A stretch of 64,000 nucleotides of DNA from JACCTU01 sp963798985 (GCA_963798985.1 CAWCVL010000005.1:62001-126000), one strand, 5' to 3'. Shown: positions 1-10,286, counted from the stretch's first letter. The notes: generated by a model not told the origin, from the sequence alone. Program-made: numbers and translations.

Positions 1-906
1 TTCGACACGATCCGCTCGATCGTGCGGCGGGCGTTCGACCTCGGGATCACGCACTTCGACCTCGCCAACAACTACGGCCCGCCGTACGGCTCGGCCGAAG
101 AGAACTTCGGACGGCTGCTCCGCGACGACCTCGCGCCGTACCGCGACGAGCTCGTCGTCTCGTCGAAGGCGGGCTACGACATGTGGCCGGGGCCGTACGG
201 CGAATGGGGCTCGCGCAAGTACCTGCACGCGAGCCTCGACCAGAGCCTGCAGCGGCTCGGCCTCGAGTACGTCGACATCTTCTACTCCCACCGGTTCGAC
301 CCAGACACACCGCTCGAGGAGACGATGGGTGCGCTCGACGCCGCCGTGCGCCAGGGCAAGGCGCTCTACGTCGGCATCTCTTCGTACTCCGCGGAGAAGA
401 CCCGCGAGGCGGCTGGGATCCTGCGCGACCTCGGCACGCCGCTATTGATCCACCAGCCCTCGTACTCGATGCTGAACCGCTGGATCGAGCACGATCTGCT
501 CGACACGTTGGGCGAGCTCGGCGTCGGCTGCATCGGCTTCTCGCCGCTCGCCCAGGGGATGCTGACCGACAGGTACCTGGAAGGCATCCCAGAGGGTTCG
601 CGCGCGAGCCGCGCGAGCTCGCTGTCACCCGACCTCCTCACGGAAGAGACGCTCGCCAAGATCCGCGCGCTAAACGAGCTCGCCGCGAGCCGCGGCCAGA
701 CGCTCGCCCAGATGGCCCTTGCGTGGACGCTGCGCGATCCGCGCATGACCTCGACCCTCGTCGGAGCGAGCAGCGTTGCCCAGCTCGAGGCGAACGTCGT
801 AGCGCTCGACAGTCCCGACTTCACCGACGAAGAGCTGGCCGCGATCGACCGCTACGCCACGGAGAGCGCGATTAACCTCTGGGCCGAGTCGAGCAGCGCC
901 GACTAA
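1..906 (+). CDS. Aldo/keto reductase, YghZ/Gpr-like (5' end cut by window)
   Basis: NADPH-dependent carbonyl reductase of the aldo/keto reductase superfamily, resembling L-glyceraldehyde-3-phosphate reductase. The frame is open from base 1, so the true start lies outside the window. Visible family signatures are the N-terminal barrel strand GITHFDLANNYG with catalytic Asp and Tyr, the SSKAGY lysine motif, and the YSHRFD histidine. SPLAQGMLTDRYL and the C-terminal LVGASSVAQLEANV match the cofactor-binding end of the family. About 300 residues remain of a usual 330-350. It converges on the FAD oxidase and overlaps its 3' end by 4 bases. The physiological substrate cannot be told from sequence. 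Confidence 0.93.
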   Translation, partial: FDTIRSIVRRAFDLGITHFDLANNYGPPYGSAEENFGRLLRDDLAPYRDELVVSSKAGYDMWPGPYGEWGSRKYLHASLDQSLQRLGLEYVDIFYSHRFDPDTPLEETMGALDAAVRQGKALYVGISSYSAEKTREAAGILRDLGTPLLIHQPSYSMLNRWIEHDLLDTLGELGVGCIGFSPLAQGMLTDRYLEGIPEGSRASRASSLSPDLLTEETLAKIRALNELAASRGQTLAQMALAWTLRDPRMTSTLVGASSVAQLEANVVALDSPDFTDEELAAIDRYATESAINLWAESSSAD

Positions 907-2285
907 CTCGGCGCGATGTTCTGGTTGATCCGGAAGAAGTTGTCCGGGTCGTACTTCTGCTTCAGCGCGCGAAGCCGTTCGTACTTCGCAGGCCCGTAGG
1001 CCTGGCGAACTCGCTCGGCGCCCTCGTCGCCCAGGAAGTTCACGTACACGCCTTCGTGCCAGGGCTCGAGGGCCGACCAGAAGCTCCGCACCCACTCACG
1101 CTCATGGTCGAAGCCCTCGCTCGTCGCGGTGGACGCGCCGATGTTGTAGGTGAAGGCGGCCTTGCGGCCGTTGAACGCCGTCTCGTCGTCGCCCACGCGG
1201 CTCACCGCTCCGCCCATCTGCCAGATCGGGAACGACGTCAGCGGCGACTCGATCTGCAGCGACCGTTCGAGCGTGATGTCGATGATCTCGTCGGTCAGCT
1301 CCGCGACGTCGCAGCTCTTGAAGTAGTACCAACGCCCCGGCACGAAGCTCGGGTCGAACATCGCCTGGTGCGCCAGGTAGGGCTTCACCATGCAGACGTC
1401 CGCGACCGGCGGGCCGAACTCGCGAAGCGGCCGGATGAACGCCTCGCCCTCGTCCATGTCTCCGACCCAACAAGGGACGACCATCACGACCAGCTTGCCG
1501 TGCAGCTCCTCCGGGACGAACGGCAGCGGCGGCGCTTTGCGGTGGAGAACGATCGTCATCAACTCGTCCGGCGCGTCCGCGACCCACTCGCGATAGAAGC
1601 GGAGCACCTCACCGGACTGCTCCATCGGCCAGAAGATCGGCCCGGCCAGCACCTGCGTCCCGAGCGGCACGCAGCGGAACTCGAACTCCGTGACGATCCC
1701 GAAGTTTCCGCCGCCTCCGCACAGGCCCCAGAAGAGGTCCGCGTTCTCGTCCGCGCTCGCCTTGACGAACTCGCCGTCGGCCGTGACGAGATCCATCGAT
1801 ACGAGCTGGTCGACCGAGAGCCCGTGCTTGCGCATGATCCAGCCGATTCCACCGCCGAGCGTGAGCCCGGCGACACCGGTGTGCGTGACGATGCCGGACG
1901 GCACTGCGAGCCCGAACGCCTGCGTCTCCCGGTCGAGCTCGCCGAGCAGGACTCCGGCCTGCACGCGCGCCGTGCGCTTCTCGGGATCGACGCGGACGCC
2001 CTTCATCGGCGAGAGGTCGATCATCAGCGCGTCGTCCGCCACCGAGAAGCCCGGGAACGAATGGCCGCCGCTCCGCACCGCAACGGGCAGGCCGCTCGCA
2101 CGCCCGAACTTCACCGCGGCGATCACGTCCGAGACGCCTGCGCAGCGAACAATCAATGCGGGTCGCCGGTCGAACGAGCCGTTCCAGATCTTGCGGTGCA
2201 CGTCGTAGTCGGGGCTACCCGGACGAACGACGTCGCCGCGGAACACGGCCTCGTCGATCTCGATCCCTTCGGCGACGGCGGTCAT
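903..2285 (-). CDS. FAD-linked oxidase, berberine-bridge-enzyme type
   Basis: 460-residue flavoprotein of the PCMH/BBE family (6-hydroxy-D-nicotine oxidase-like). RSGGHSFPGFS supplies the histidine that in this family carries covalent 8-alpha-linked FAD. GVAGLTLGGGIGWIMRKHGL is the second FAD-binding loop. That loop lacks the cysteine seen in bicovalent members, so monocovalent FAD is predicted. GGGGNFGIVTEFEF follows, and the C-terminal BBE domain ends with YDPDNFFRINQNI. There is no signal peptide, so it is probably cytoplasmic. It converges with the aldo/keto reductase. The substrate is unknown; such oxidases act on sugars, alkaloids or polyphenols. Confidence 0.92.
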   Translation of the reverse strand: MTAVAEGIEIDEAVFRGDVVRPGSPDYDVHRKIWNGSFDRRPALIVRCAGVSDVIAAVKFGRASGLPVAVRSGGHSFPGFSVADDALMIDLSPMKGVRVDPEKRTARVQAGVLLGELDRETQAFGLAVPSGIVTHTGVAGLTLGGGIGWIMRKHGLSVDQLVSMDLVTADGEFVKASADENADLFWGLCGGGGNFGIVTEFEFRCVPLGTQVLAGPIFWPMEQSGEVLRFYREWVADAPDELMTIVLHRKAPPLPFVPEELHGKLVVMVVPCWVGDMDEGEAFIRPLREFGPPVADVCMVKPYLAHQAMFDPSFVPGRWYYFKSCDVAELTDEIIDITLERSLQIESPLTSFPIWQMGGAVSRVGDDETAFNGRKAAFTYNIGASTATSEGFDHEREWVRSFWSALEPWHEGVYVNFLGDEGAERVRQAYGPAKYERLRALKQKYDPDNFFRINQNIAPS

Positions 2286-2305
2286 GTCTCTAGTTTCTCA
2301 CGCCG

Positions 2306-4247
2306 TTAGCGCCAATCGACCGAGACGAGCTCGAACTGCTGGTCGAAGCCCTGGAGCACCTCTGCGCGTGGCTCGGACAGGCGGAACGCCGTGCTGAAGC
2401 CGTCGAACGTCTCGCGGCTGGCCAGGATCTCGGCGGCGCGAGCAGCCGCGCCGATCCGTGCCGCCGCGTGCACCCCGTCGCCGCCGTAGTCGCTCGCGTC
2501 CGTTCCGGTGTGGAATGCGCCCCCGGTGTGCAGGCCGATCCTGACGTCGGGTGCGACGACCTCGGCGTCGAGCGCGCGCTGAATCGCGACGGCGGCCTCA
2601 ACCGCGGCTTTCGGGTTGTCGAAGGCGGCGAAGAAGCCGTCACCGGTGCGCTTGACCACCTCGCCACCGTTGTCGACGATCTGCGTGCGCAGAAGCTCGT
2701 CGTGGCGCGCGAGCAGTCGCTTCCACTTCTCGTTGCCGAGCGTCTCGAGCAGCTTCGTCGAGTCGACGATGTCGGTGAAGACGAACGTTCGGCGCGTCTG
2801 GAGCCGCCCGAGGCGCTCGTTCACGCTCTCTTCGTCCAGCTTCGCGCCGAGCCGCGCGAACGTCGCGAGCGCCGCCTCGAGCTCGGAGGTCGCTGCCTCC
2901 TCGTTGCCCTGCCGGCGGAAGGCCAGCCCGAGCAGCATCCGTGCGTGGGCCGTCTCGTACGGAGCGCCAACCTCTTGCCAGTCGTCACGCGCGCGCTTGA
3001 GACAGGCCGCTGCTCCATCCGCGTCGCCCTCGGCAAGCTTGATCTGCCCAGAGGCGAAGTGGACGGTCGCATCGAACGCCGGCGCTCGGCGCTCGCCGAT
3101 CGTGTACGAGTCGACGATGCCTTCGAGCTCGCCCATCGCCGCGCGGGCCGTCTTCAGGTCGCCGGCCGCGATCGCGATCTCGACCTGCGCCGGTAAGCGC
3201 CGCAGCCGCGAGAGTCGGGTCCTGGGTGTCCTCGAGCGCGCGCGTGATCGCCGCGACTGCGCCGTCGACCTTGCCCTCGGCGAGACGCAGGAGCGCGAGG
3301 CCCGGCTGCGGCGCGCGACCCAACTCGTCGGCCTTCGCGTAGGCCTCCATTGCCCCGGCGAAGTCACCGCGACGGCGGCGGATCTCACCGATCTCGTAGT
3401 AGCCGCCTGCCGTGATGTGGCGGTCGAAGTCGTAGAGCTCCTCGCACGCGGCGATCGCCTGCTCCTCCGCCTGGGGCCACTCGCCTCGGAGCCGCATGAT
3501 CTCCGCTCGATGGATGCGGCACGCGCCGGGGAAGCCCGTGACCTCGAGCCGGTCGCACCAACGATTCGCAACCTCCGTCCACTCCGCCGCCCGGCGGTAG
3601 TCGCCGAGGTCCTGACAGGAGCTGATCGTGATGCAGTAGACGACCCCGGTCGAGAACGGCCGCAGCTCGCCGCACACGGCCGAGGCAGTCGCCTCGTCGA
3701 GGAGCGCGAGACCCTCCTCGACCGCTCCCGACTTGACGAGCGCTCGACCCTTTCCGACGAGCGCCAGCGCGTGCGTGTCGCGGTCGCCGAAGCGGAGACC
3801 GATCTCGGCAGCGCGGTCGAATTCCGCGATCGCCCTCGGCAGGTCGCCCTCGGCGAAGAGGGCGTTGATGCCGCGCATGAGCATCAGGACACCGTGCTCC
3901 GCGGACTCCGGCTGTCCCTCGAGCAGTCGCTCGGCCTTGGCGAACCACCCGTGAGCGACGGCGAAGAGCCCTCGACCCATGTGGGCGTCGACGAGTGTGA
4001 GGGCGAGCCGGGCTGCGCTCAGTTGGTCACCGCTCGACGAGAACCCGCCGTAGGACCGCTCGCGGAGGCTGATCGCCTCGTCCGGACGGCCTCGCCACCA
4101 GGCCGCTTCCGCGAAGTGCTCGAGGTCGGCAGGCGTCAGCTCGTTCGGGTCCGCGCTCGTGTACGCCTCGAACGCCTCGCGCCAGGCGTAGCGCTCCGCG
4201 GCGCTGCGGGCGGTCTGAACCACGTCCACGAGCTGCGACATCGACAT
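2306..4247 (-). CDS. TPR-domain class III adenylate/guanylate cyclase (frameshifted)
   Basis: The N-terminal two thirds are TPR-like helices (AWREAFEAYTSAD...AEAAWWRGRPDEAISLRERSY), a pattern common in actinobacterial cyclase and LuxR-type proteins. The C-terminal part is a class III nucleotidyl cyclase domain: FVFTDIVDSTKLLETLG with metal-binding Asp residues, VKRTGDGFFAAF with the second metal-binding region, and RIGLHTGGAF. The product would make cAMP or cGMP in the cytoplasm. The reading frame changes between about 3190 and 3205, where AALTGAG in one frame continues as LPAQVEIAIAAGD in the next. Both halves fit one protein of about 645 residues, so a sequencing indel is likelier than a broken gene. 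Confidence 0.85.
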
Positions 4248-4328
4248 CTCCCTCTTCCTTCTCGACGAGCCGGGCTACTCGATTGTTCCACGTTTCGCCG
4301 GCGATTCCCCGTTCGCGATGATTCCAGG

Positions 4329-4958
4329 ATGCCGCTCCAGAACCGGGTCACGCCGCTCAGCGAGCTGGTCTCAGACCCGGCGCGCGGCCTGGTCTACGGA
4401 AATCGTGGCTGCCTCCACGACGGCAGCGGGCGGATCCGCCGCCGTTACAACGGGAGGCGCTGGATCGCCTGCCGGCTCGAGTTTCGCGGCTGGCAACGAA
4501 GCCAGCTGCTGCAGCCTGGACGCTTCACCGAGCTCTTCTTCCTCGACGAAGCGACGGCGTTCGCAGCCGGCCATCGCCCCTGCGCTCTCTGCCGCCGCGA
4601 GGACTACGTCCGGTTCGTCGAGATCTGGGCCGAGCTACACCCGGGCCAGGTCGGTGCGGATGCGATCGACGCACAGCTTCACCGCGAGCGCGTCGCGCCC
4701 GGCACGCGCACACAACTCCATCACGACGCTCCGCTCGACGAGCTTCCCGACGGCACGTTCGTCGTGCTCGAGGGTGCGCCCCAGCTCGTGCTCGGCGCGC
4801 ACGTGCTGGGCTGGAGCCCGGCCGGCTACGTGTCGCGCAAGCGGCGACCGAGCCGTCGCGTGACGGTGATCACGCCGCCGTCGCTGGTCGCCGTGCTGGA
4901 CAACGGCTGGGATCAAACCCTCGTGCCGCTCGTTCACCCCTCCGCGTTGTTGGGTTGA
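4329..4958 (+). CDS. Conserved hypothetical protein with CxxC motif
   Basis: 209-residue cytoplasmic protein. The ATG at 4329 gives MPLQNRVTPLSELV; the same frame is open far upstream, but that stretch is only the antisense of the cyclase gene. Recognisable blocks are ARGLVYGNRGCLHD, IRRRYNGRRWIACRLEFRGW, FTELFFLDEATAFAAGHRPC and CALCRREDY. The paired cysteines suggest a metal site. The pattern matches a family I know only as hypothetical in actinobacteria and other soil bacteria, and I assign no function. Its stop codon overlaps a possible upstream TTG of the next gene. Confidence 0.8.
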   Translation: MPLQNRVTPLSELVSDPARGLVYGNRGCLHDGSGRIRRRYNGRRWIACRLEFRGWQRSQLLQPGRFTELFFLDEATAFAAGHRPCALCRREDYVRFVEIWAELHPGQVGADAIDAQLHRERVAPGTRTQLHHDAPLDELPDGTFVVLEGAPQLVLGAHVLGWSPAGYVSRKRRPSRRVTVITPPSLVAVLDNGWDQTLVPLVHPSALLG

Positions 4959-5005
4959 AAGCGTCGGCCGCGGGCGTCATTGTGCCGCAGGCAGGAGGAC
5001 GATCA

Positions 5006-5860
5006 GTGTCGCGCGCACGGCAGGCTTTGGCTCGTCACCCGATCGCGTGGTTCCTGGGGATCGGGAACGCGGTTGCGTTCGCCACCGCTCTCGTGCCACC
5101 GCTCGCCGAGCTCGAGGTGACGAGGTTCGAGCTGCCCGTGTTCGCGTCGGTCGGGACGTTCCTCGGCGTCGGGCTGGCAGCGTTCCTCATCACGGCAGCC
5201 GCCGACGGGCGAGCGGGAGTGGTCGATCTGCTCCGGCGCTCGTTCCGTTGGCGCGTGCCGGTGCGGTGGTACCTGCTCACGCTCTTCGGCGTTCCCGTCG
5301 CAGCAACGCTCGTCGCCATCGCCGTGTACGGCGGAGAGGCGCTCGAGTCCCCGCCGGAGGGCTGGACGAGCGTGATCCTGGCAGTGCTCGCGCTCTTCGT
5401 GTTGCAGTTCGTCTTCTTCAACTTCGTGGAGGAGATCGGCTGGACCGGCTTCTTCCAGGAACGTCTGCAGGGCGAGTACGGCCCGCTCAAGCTCAGTGCG
5501 GTGGTCGCCGCCGCGTGGGCGGCGTGGCATCTGCCGGACTTCTTCGTCGAAGAGGGTTGGACGCTGATGACGCTGGCTGTCTCACCCGTCTTCTTCCTCT
5601 TCGAGCTCGTGAGCCTGTTCTTCGCCCGCGTGCTGATCGTCTGGCTCTACAACGGGACGGGCCGGAGCGTGCTCCTCGTCGGCATCTTCCACGCGAGCTT
5701 CGACGCGAGCATCAGCGAGCTCTCCCGCGAGATCATCCCCGGCTCGGACACCGCGAGAATCCTGATCCTGAGCGGTGTGATCGTCGTCGCGGCGACGGCC
5801 GTGATCGTGCTCACGAGGGGAAGCCTCGGGCAGGGCCGCGGCGAAGCGGCCCTGCCCTGA
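5006..5860 (+). CDS. CPBP family intramembrane metalloprotease
   Basis: Polytopic membrane protein of the CPBP/Abi (type II CAAX prenyl endopeptidase-like) family. Motif 1 is NFVEEIGWTGFFQERL with the Glu-Glu pair. Motif 2 is AWAAWHLPDFF with a conserved His. Motif 3 is GIFHASFDA with another His. Together these form the intramembrane metal site. I chose the GTG at 5006 because AGGAGG at 4992-4997 lies eight bases upstream; a TTG at 4955 overlapping the previous stop has no such site. The product is about 284 residues with roughly seven to eight hydrophobic segments. The substrate is unknown. Confidence 0.88.
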   Translation: MSRARQALARHPIAWFLGIGNAVAFATALVPPLAELEVTRFELPVFASVGTFLGVGLAAFLITAAADGRAGVVDLLRRSFRWRVPVRWYLLTLFGVPVAATLVAIAVYGGEALESPPEGWTSVILAVLALFVLQFVFFNFVEEIGWTGFFQERLQGEYGPLKLSAVVAAAWAAWHLPDFFVEEGWTLMTLAVSPVFFLFELVSLFFARVLIVWLYNGTGRSVLLVGIFHASFDASISELSREIIPGSDTARILILSGVIVVAATAVIVLTRGSLGQGRGEAALP

Positions 5861-5872
5861 GCTCATCGCTTG

Positions 5873-6628
5873 CTACGGAGTGACGACCAGCGTGCCGACC
5901 ATGCCCGCTCCGATGTGGAAGGGCACGTCGCAGACGTAGTCGTAGCGGCCTGCAGGGAGGCCGACCGTCCAGGTCTCGGCGCCGCCGGGGTTGATGAACG
6001 CCCCGTTCTTCACGCCCGAGATGCTGAAGTTGTGGATCTCCTGGCCGCGGTTCGTGATCACGAAGGTGATCGGCCCGGACGGCACGGTGGCAGGCGCCAG
6101 GTCGAACCGGTACTCGAACATGCCGACGGCGATCGTCGACGCCGTGTTCCCGACCGTGCCGGTGCCGGTCGTGGACGTGGTCGTGGTCGTCGTGGTCGTC
6201 GTGGTGGTCGTCGCCGTCGTGGTCGGTGCAGGCGTGACGCCGACCGCGAGGCTGCCCTTCATGCCGGCCCTCGCGTGCCCGACCAGCGTGCACAGGTACG
6301 CGTAGCGACCCTTCCTCTTGATCACGACGCGCAGCGTCGCGCGCCTACCGGGAAGGATGGTCGGCGTCTTCTTGCCGGCGATCCTGAAGTCGTGCGCGAT
6401 CCTGCCGCGGTTGATCACGGTGAAGATCACGGTCCCGGTCGCCGCCAACCGCGTCTTCGAAAGCCTGAACTTGAACTCGGTCATCGTGACCGTGACCCGG
6501 GAGGTCGCCTCCGAGCTCTGCGGCGCCACAGCGGCGGCGTCGGTGCTCCTGGCGAAGCTCCCTGTGGCAAAGCCGGCGACTGCAAGGACCGCCAGCACGC
6601 AAACCCCTACGACGCGACGCATCTGCAA
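5873..6628 (-). CDS. Exported protein with two cupredoxin domains joined by a Thr-rich linker
   Basis: 251-residue secreted protein with an N-terminal signal peptide (VVGVCVLAVLAVAGFATGS). Two plastocyanin-like domains follow. Domain 1 (about 43-130) has a first His in IAHDFRIAGKK and the Cys-His-Met set in YLCTLVGHARAGMKG. Domain 2 (about 165-251) has His in EIHNFSISG and Cys-His-Met in YVCDVPFHIGAGMVG. Both therefore keep all four type 1 copper ligands. They are joined by a linker of about 17 residues that is almost all threonine, encoded near 6165-6235. A second in-frame ATG at 6622 is an alternative start. Neighbouring quinoprotein-like genes suggest a role in extracytoplasmic electron transfer, which is inference. 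Confidence 0.86.
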   Translation of the reverse strand: MQMRRVVGVCVLAVLAVAGFATGSFARSTDAAAVAPQSSEATSRVTVTMTEFKFRLSKTRLAATGTVIFTVINRGRIAHDFRIAGKKTPTILPGRRATLRVVIKRKGRYAYLCTLVGHARAGMKGSLAVGVTPAPTTTATTTTTTTTTTTTSTTGTGTVGNTASTIAVGMFEYRFDLAPATVPSGPITFVITNRGQEIHNFSISGVKNGAFINPGGAETWTVGLPAGRYDYVCDVPFHIGAGMVGTLVVTP

Positions 6629-6714
6629 GAACCCCTCCCGAAGTCGCTCCGCTCGGACTCGAGCCGGAGGCAGGTTAGCACCGGTTCATGCGTGCGCAAC
6701 CAGATGTAAAGGCC

Positions 6715-6745
6715 GTGGTGGCGGCCGCCGAGCGGCCGCCACCAC
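6715..6745 (-). terminator. Perfect 13-bp GC hairpin after propeller gene
   Basis: The arms GTGGTGGCGGCCG (6715-6727) and CGGCCGCCACCAC (6733-6745) are exactly complementary across a 5-base loop. The hairpin lies 12 bases beyond the stop of the minus-strand propeller gene and before the cupredoxin promoter region. No long U-tract follows, so termination is inferred from position and stability. Confidence 0.6.
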
Positions 6746-6756
6746 GGGAAGTTCAG

Positions 6757-8737
6757 TTACGGCAGTGCGTAGGTGTAGATGTAGTCGCCACGTCCGCACG
6801 GAGCCGGCGCGCAAACGCCGCCCGTCGGATCGTCGCGGCCCTGTCCGCCGACGTAGATCGAGACGTACTGCTTCCCGCCGACCGAGTAGGTCATCGGCGG
6901 CGCAGTCGCCATCGCGTCCATCTTCGGCGATTCCCAGAGCAGCGCTCCCGTTGCCGTGTTGAGCGCCTGCAGGCGTGCCCTTGCCCGTCGCGCCGCCGGT
7001 CGTGCCGACGAACGTCAGGTTCGAGGCGGTGTTCGTCGACCCGCTGATGCACGGGGCGGGCCACACCTGGTGCCAGATCCGCCTATTCGTGCGGACGTCG
7101 AACGCCGTGAGCGTGCCGGTGTGCGTCGTCGTCGGGCTGGTGCGCCCGAGGACGCCGACACCGCTGACGCCCGGAACGAGCGTCTGCGAGGCCTTCGGAA
7201 CCTGAGCGAAGGCACGTGTCCGCGTTCCGACGGCGCACGCGACGATCGAGTGCAGCGTCGGGTTGTACGCGGAGGGGCCCCACTCGACGTTCTCGAAGGG
7301 CACGACGACGAACTCATCCGTCCCGTACGGGTCGAGCATGCAGCCGAGCTTGAACGGCCTCCCGTTCGGTGCGTTGCCTTCCCAGGTCGCCTGCGCGTTC
7401 GCGCACAGCCTGCCCTGGCCGTTCGGCATCGCCGGGAAGTCCAGGATGTTCATCCCCTGCGGGATCGGCTGGGTCGGCCATGCGTTCACGTCAGGCATGT
7501 TCGGCATCGTCGGAACCCTCACCTCGGGGGTCGGGACCAGCGGCTTCCCGGTCTTCCGGTCGAAGATGTAGTTCCAACCGAACTTCGAGAGCATCGAAAC
7601 GGCCTCGCTGCTCTTGAAGGTCGTCCTGACGGTCTTGTTGCGGGTGACCAGCTTTCCCTTCACCCTGACCCTGACCTTGACAACCTTGGACGTCGTCAGG
7701 CTGTAGGCCTCGTCAACGAGGAGCGGCGACTGAGGCATATCGGTGTCCCAGTTGTCGTGGTGCACGGTCTGGAAGCCCCACTTGAACACGCCGGTGTAGA
7801 CGTCGAGCCCGACGACCGAGGATGTCCAGAGGTTCATGCCGGGGCCGCGGGAGTTCCACGGGACCGGGTTGCCGGTGCCGATGATCACCAGCTTGTTCTT
7901 GACGTCGATCGCACCGCTGTTCCACATCGCGCCGCCGCCGTAGTGGTACTCGCCGGGAGCCCACGTGTTCGCGCCGGGCTGGCCGGGAGACGGGACGATG
8001 TTCCAGTGCCAGAGCTGCGTACCGGTCGTGGCGTCGAACGCCTGCATGTCGTTGCGGACGTAGCTGTCGCCGCCGCTCGTGCCGATCACGATCATCCCGT
8101 CGTAGTAGATCGGATGGGCGACGAGCCTTCCGCCCTTCCGCCACGGGATGACCTCCGACTTCCAGATCTGGGCGCCGGTCTGCTGGTCGAGCGCGATCAG
8201 GTAGCCGTCACGCCGTCCCAGAAAGACCTTGCCGTCGCCGACTGCCACGCCGGAGTTCCGGCCGCCGGTGCCGATGTTGTAGGGGCCGGTGGCCAGGCCG
8301 CCGCCGGCAACGCCGCCGTCGAAGATCGGCGTGTACTTCCAGAGCTCCTTGCCCGTCACGGCGTCGAACGCGAAGACGTGGCCCTTGCCCGTGGGCAGGT
8401 AGTACACGCCGTCGACGACGACCGCGTTGGCTTCGTTGGAGCCGCACGTCGTGTCCCTGGCCGGGCAGATTCCGGTGCTGATCTTCCAGGCCTGCCTGAG
8501 TGTCCCGACGTTTGCCTGGGTGATCTGGGTCAGCGTCGAGTAACGGCTGTTCTTCAGATCACCGCCCGGTGTGATCCAGTTGTCGCCCGGATACGCGTTC
8601 AGCTGCGCAGCTGTGTAGGCGGGCGACACGGCGAGCGCCTTCTGCGGTGCTGAGGACGTCGCTCCACCTCCTGCTGCGAGAAGCCCCAGGACTGTCAGCC
8701 CCAGGACGAAAATCACGGGAAAAACAGCGCGGCGCAT
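6757..8737 (-). CDS. Exported PQQ-binding-like beta-propeller protein (frameshifted near 3' end)
   Basis: About 660 residues, with a signal peptide (FPVIFVLGLTVLGLLAAGGG). GGDLKNSRYSTLTQITQANV and KAWKIS-like strands are typical of quinoprotein alcohol dehydrogenase propellers. Blades repeat as VFAFDAVTGKELWKY, LIALDQQTGAQIWKSE and AFDATTGTQLWHW. The frame breaks near 6965-6985. The next frame then supplies a proper last blade (ALNTATGALLWE, YSVGGKQYVSIYVGGQG) and ends at TAA 6757-6759; the unshifted frame runs on as nonsense. The start is preceded by GAGGGGGC. I do not see enough to assert bound PQQ or a specific alcohol substrate. Confidence 0.82.
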
Positions 8738-8795
8738 TGAGCCCCCTCGAGTCAGATGCGTGACCGATCCACTATCCTACTTTGTACCGTCGGTT

Positions 8796-10286
8796 TCAAT
8801 CATTACGGGGGCCGAACGCGACCAGTTTGGGGGAAAGTCCGGGCCGCTCGGGCAGGCGCACCCCGGCGCCGACGAGCAGCAGCTCTCCGACCACCGCAGG
8901 GCAGGCGTTCACGCCGGCCGGCAGCCGTCCCGTCCAGAGCAGCGCCCCGTCCTCGACCGCGAAGGCGTAGACCGTTCCGGCGTAGGTGGACGTGAAGACG
9001 ACGTCGTTCGAGACCGTGGCGCAACCGAAGTTCGGGGAGGGCAGGCGGCGCTCCCACAGCATTCGGCCACTCTCCGCGTCGAGGGCGACGAGCCGGCCGC
9101 GCCCTTCGGTCGCGTTGACCTCGGTCAGCTCCTGGCGGTCGATCGCACTGCCCCACCCGCAGAGATCGACGACCGGGACGAAGAGCCGGCCGTCGGCGTA
9201 GGCCATCGGCGTCTCGACACCACCGAGCAGACCCGGGCACACGGTCACCCTGCGCCGCGGCAGCGGACCGAGGTCGTTGCGGTGCAGCCCGACGACCGCG
9301 GTCCACCGGCGGCGTCGCGTCTCGCGGTCCCACGCGATCACGCGTCCGGCCTTGCCCGCGCCGAACACGATGTCGACTCCGTCGAGCGTCGCGAGAACCG
9401 GCGTCGCCTGGAAGTCGTAGTCCCGAACGTCGTGCGGAGTCACCTGGTCGTACCAGAGCAACCGCCCCGTGCGCGCGTCCAGCACGAGCAGCGAGTCGGT
9501 GTACAGCACCGGCCCCGGGAACAGCGCCGCCGTTCGGCCGCTCCGGCGTGCCGCCCCACGGTCCCGGGTTCGAGTTGCCCGCGTAGAGACGACCCTGCGT
9601 CGTCGACCGAGACCGGGTTCCAGGCGCCGCCGCCGCCGGTCTCGAGCGGGAACGTCCACGGCTCCTTGATCGTCACGAACTTCCACCGCACCGCGCCCGT
9701 CTCCGCGTCGAGCGCGTAGATCGCACCTCGTCCCGTCGGTGGAAAGCCGAGGGTGCTGACGAACACGAGGTCCTCCCACACCACCGGCGCGATCGCGATG
9801 AACTGCTCGCTCGCGCCCGTCAGGTGGCGCCGCCAGCGTTCCTTCCCGGTCTCGGCGTCGAGTCGAAACGCATCCGAGTCGGTCGCGCCGTACACAGCGT
9901 CGTCCTCGACGACGAGCTCCGTTCGGGCCGTCGTTCGGGGCGTGGTAGCGCTTCGCCCACCGAAGCGCACCGGTCGAACGGTCGAGCGCGAAGACGTTGC
10001 TTCGCAAGTCCTGCGCGTAGACGGTGTCGGCGTCGGCCACCGGCGTCGACGCGAAGATCCCCGAGAAGGTCTGCCGCGCCGTGAACGCGAAGCGCCAACG
10101 CACCTCCAACTGCTCGACGTTGCCGGCGTCGATCGCCGATCCGGCCGCCGACCGCGTGCCCTCGAGGTCGCTGTTCGGCAACTGCCAGACCGCGTCTTCG
10201 CCACCGCCGCAGCCGCCGAGGAGGCACGCGACGAGCGCCGAGGCTGCCGCCAAACGAGCGATCCGAGACGCGATCGAAGCAGCCAA
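8796..10286 (-). CDS. PQQ-like beta-propeller lipoprotein (several frameshifts)
   Basis: About 496 residues. The N-terminus ends in a lipobox, LVACLLGGC, so it is probably anchored at the outer face of the membrane. Propeller blades are clear: VFALDRSTGALRWAKRY, FRLDAETGKERWRRHL, IYALDAETGAVRWKF, LVLDARTGRLLWYDQ, VIAWDRETRRRRW, LVALDAESGRMLWERR and VYAFAVEDGALLWTG. The reading frame changes near 9915-9935 and at least twice within 9535-9605, where VVYAGNSNPGPWGGTPERPNG can be recovered from a third frame. All pieces fit one continuous propeller, so the breaks look like sequence errors. It is separate from the upstream propeller gene by its own start and lipobox. Confidence 0.78.
   Translation of the reverse strand: MAASIASRIARLAAASALVACLLGGCGGGEDAVWQLPNSDLEGTRSAAGSAIDAGNVEQLEVRWRFAFTARQTFSGIFASTPVADADTVYAQDLRSNVFALDRSTGALRWAKRYHAPNDGPNGARRRGRRCVRRDRLGCVSTRRRDREGTLAAPPDGRERAVHRDRAGGVGGPRVRQHPRLSTDGTRCDLRARRGDGRGAVEVRDDQGAVDVPARDRRRRRLEPGLGRRRRVVSTRATRTRDRGAARRSGRTAALFPGPVLYTDSLLVLDARTGRLLWYDQVTPHDVRDYDFQATPVLATLDGVDIVFGAGKAGRVIAWDRETRRRRWTAVVGLHRNDLGPLPRRRVTVCPGLLGGVETPMAYADGRLFVPVVDLCGWGSAIDRQELTEVNATEGRGRLVALDAESGRMLWERRLPSPNFGCATVSNDVVFTSTYAGTVYAFAVEDGALLWTGRLPAGVNACPAVVGELLLVGAGVRLPERPGLSPKLVAFGPRND

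Noticed and set aside
2616..4328. A long plus-strand frame upstream of the hypothetical at 4329
   Set aside because: It is antisense to the TPR-cyclase gene and has no family features; only the part after ATG 4329 is conserved-looking.
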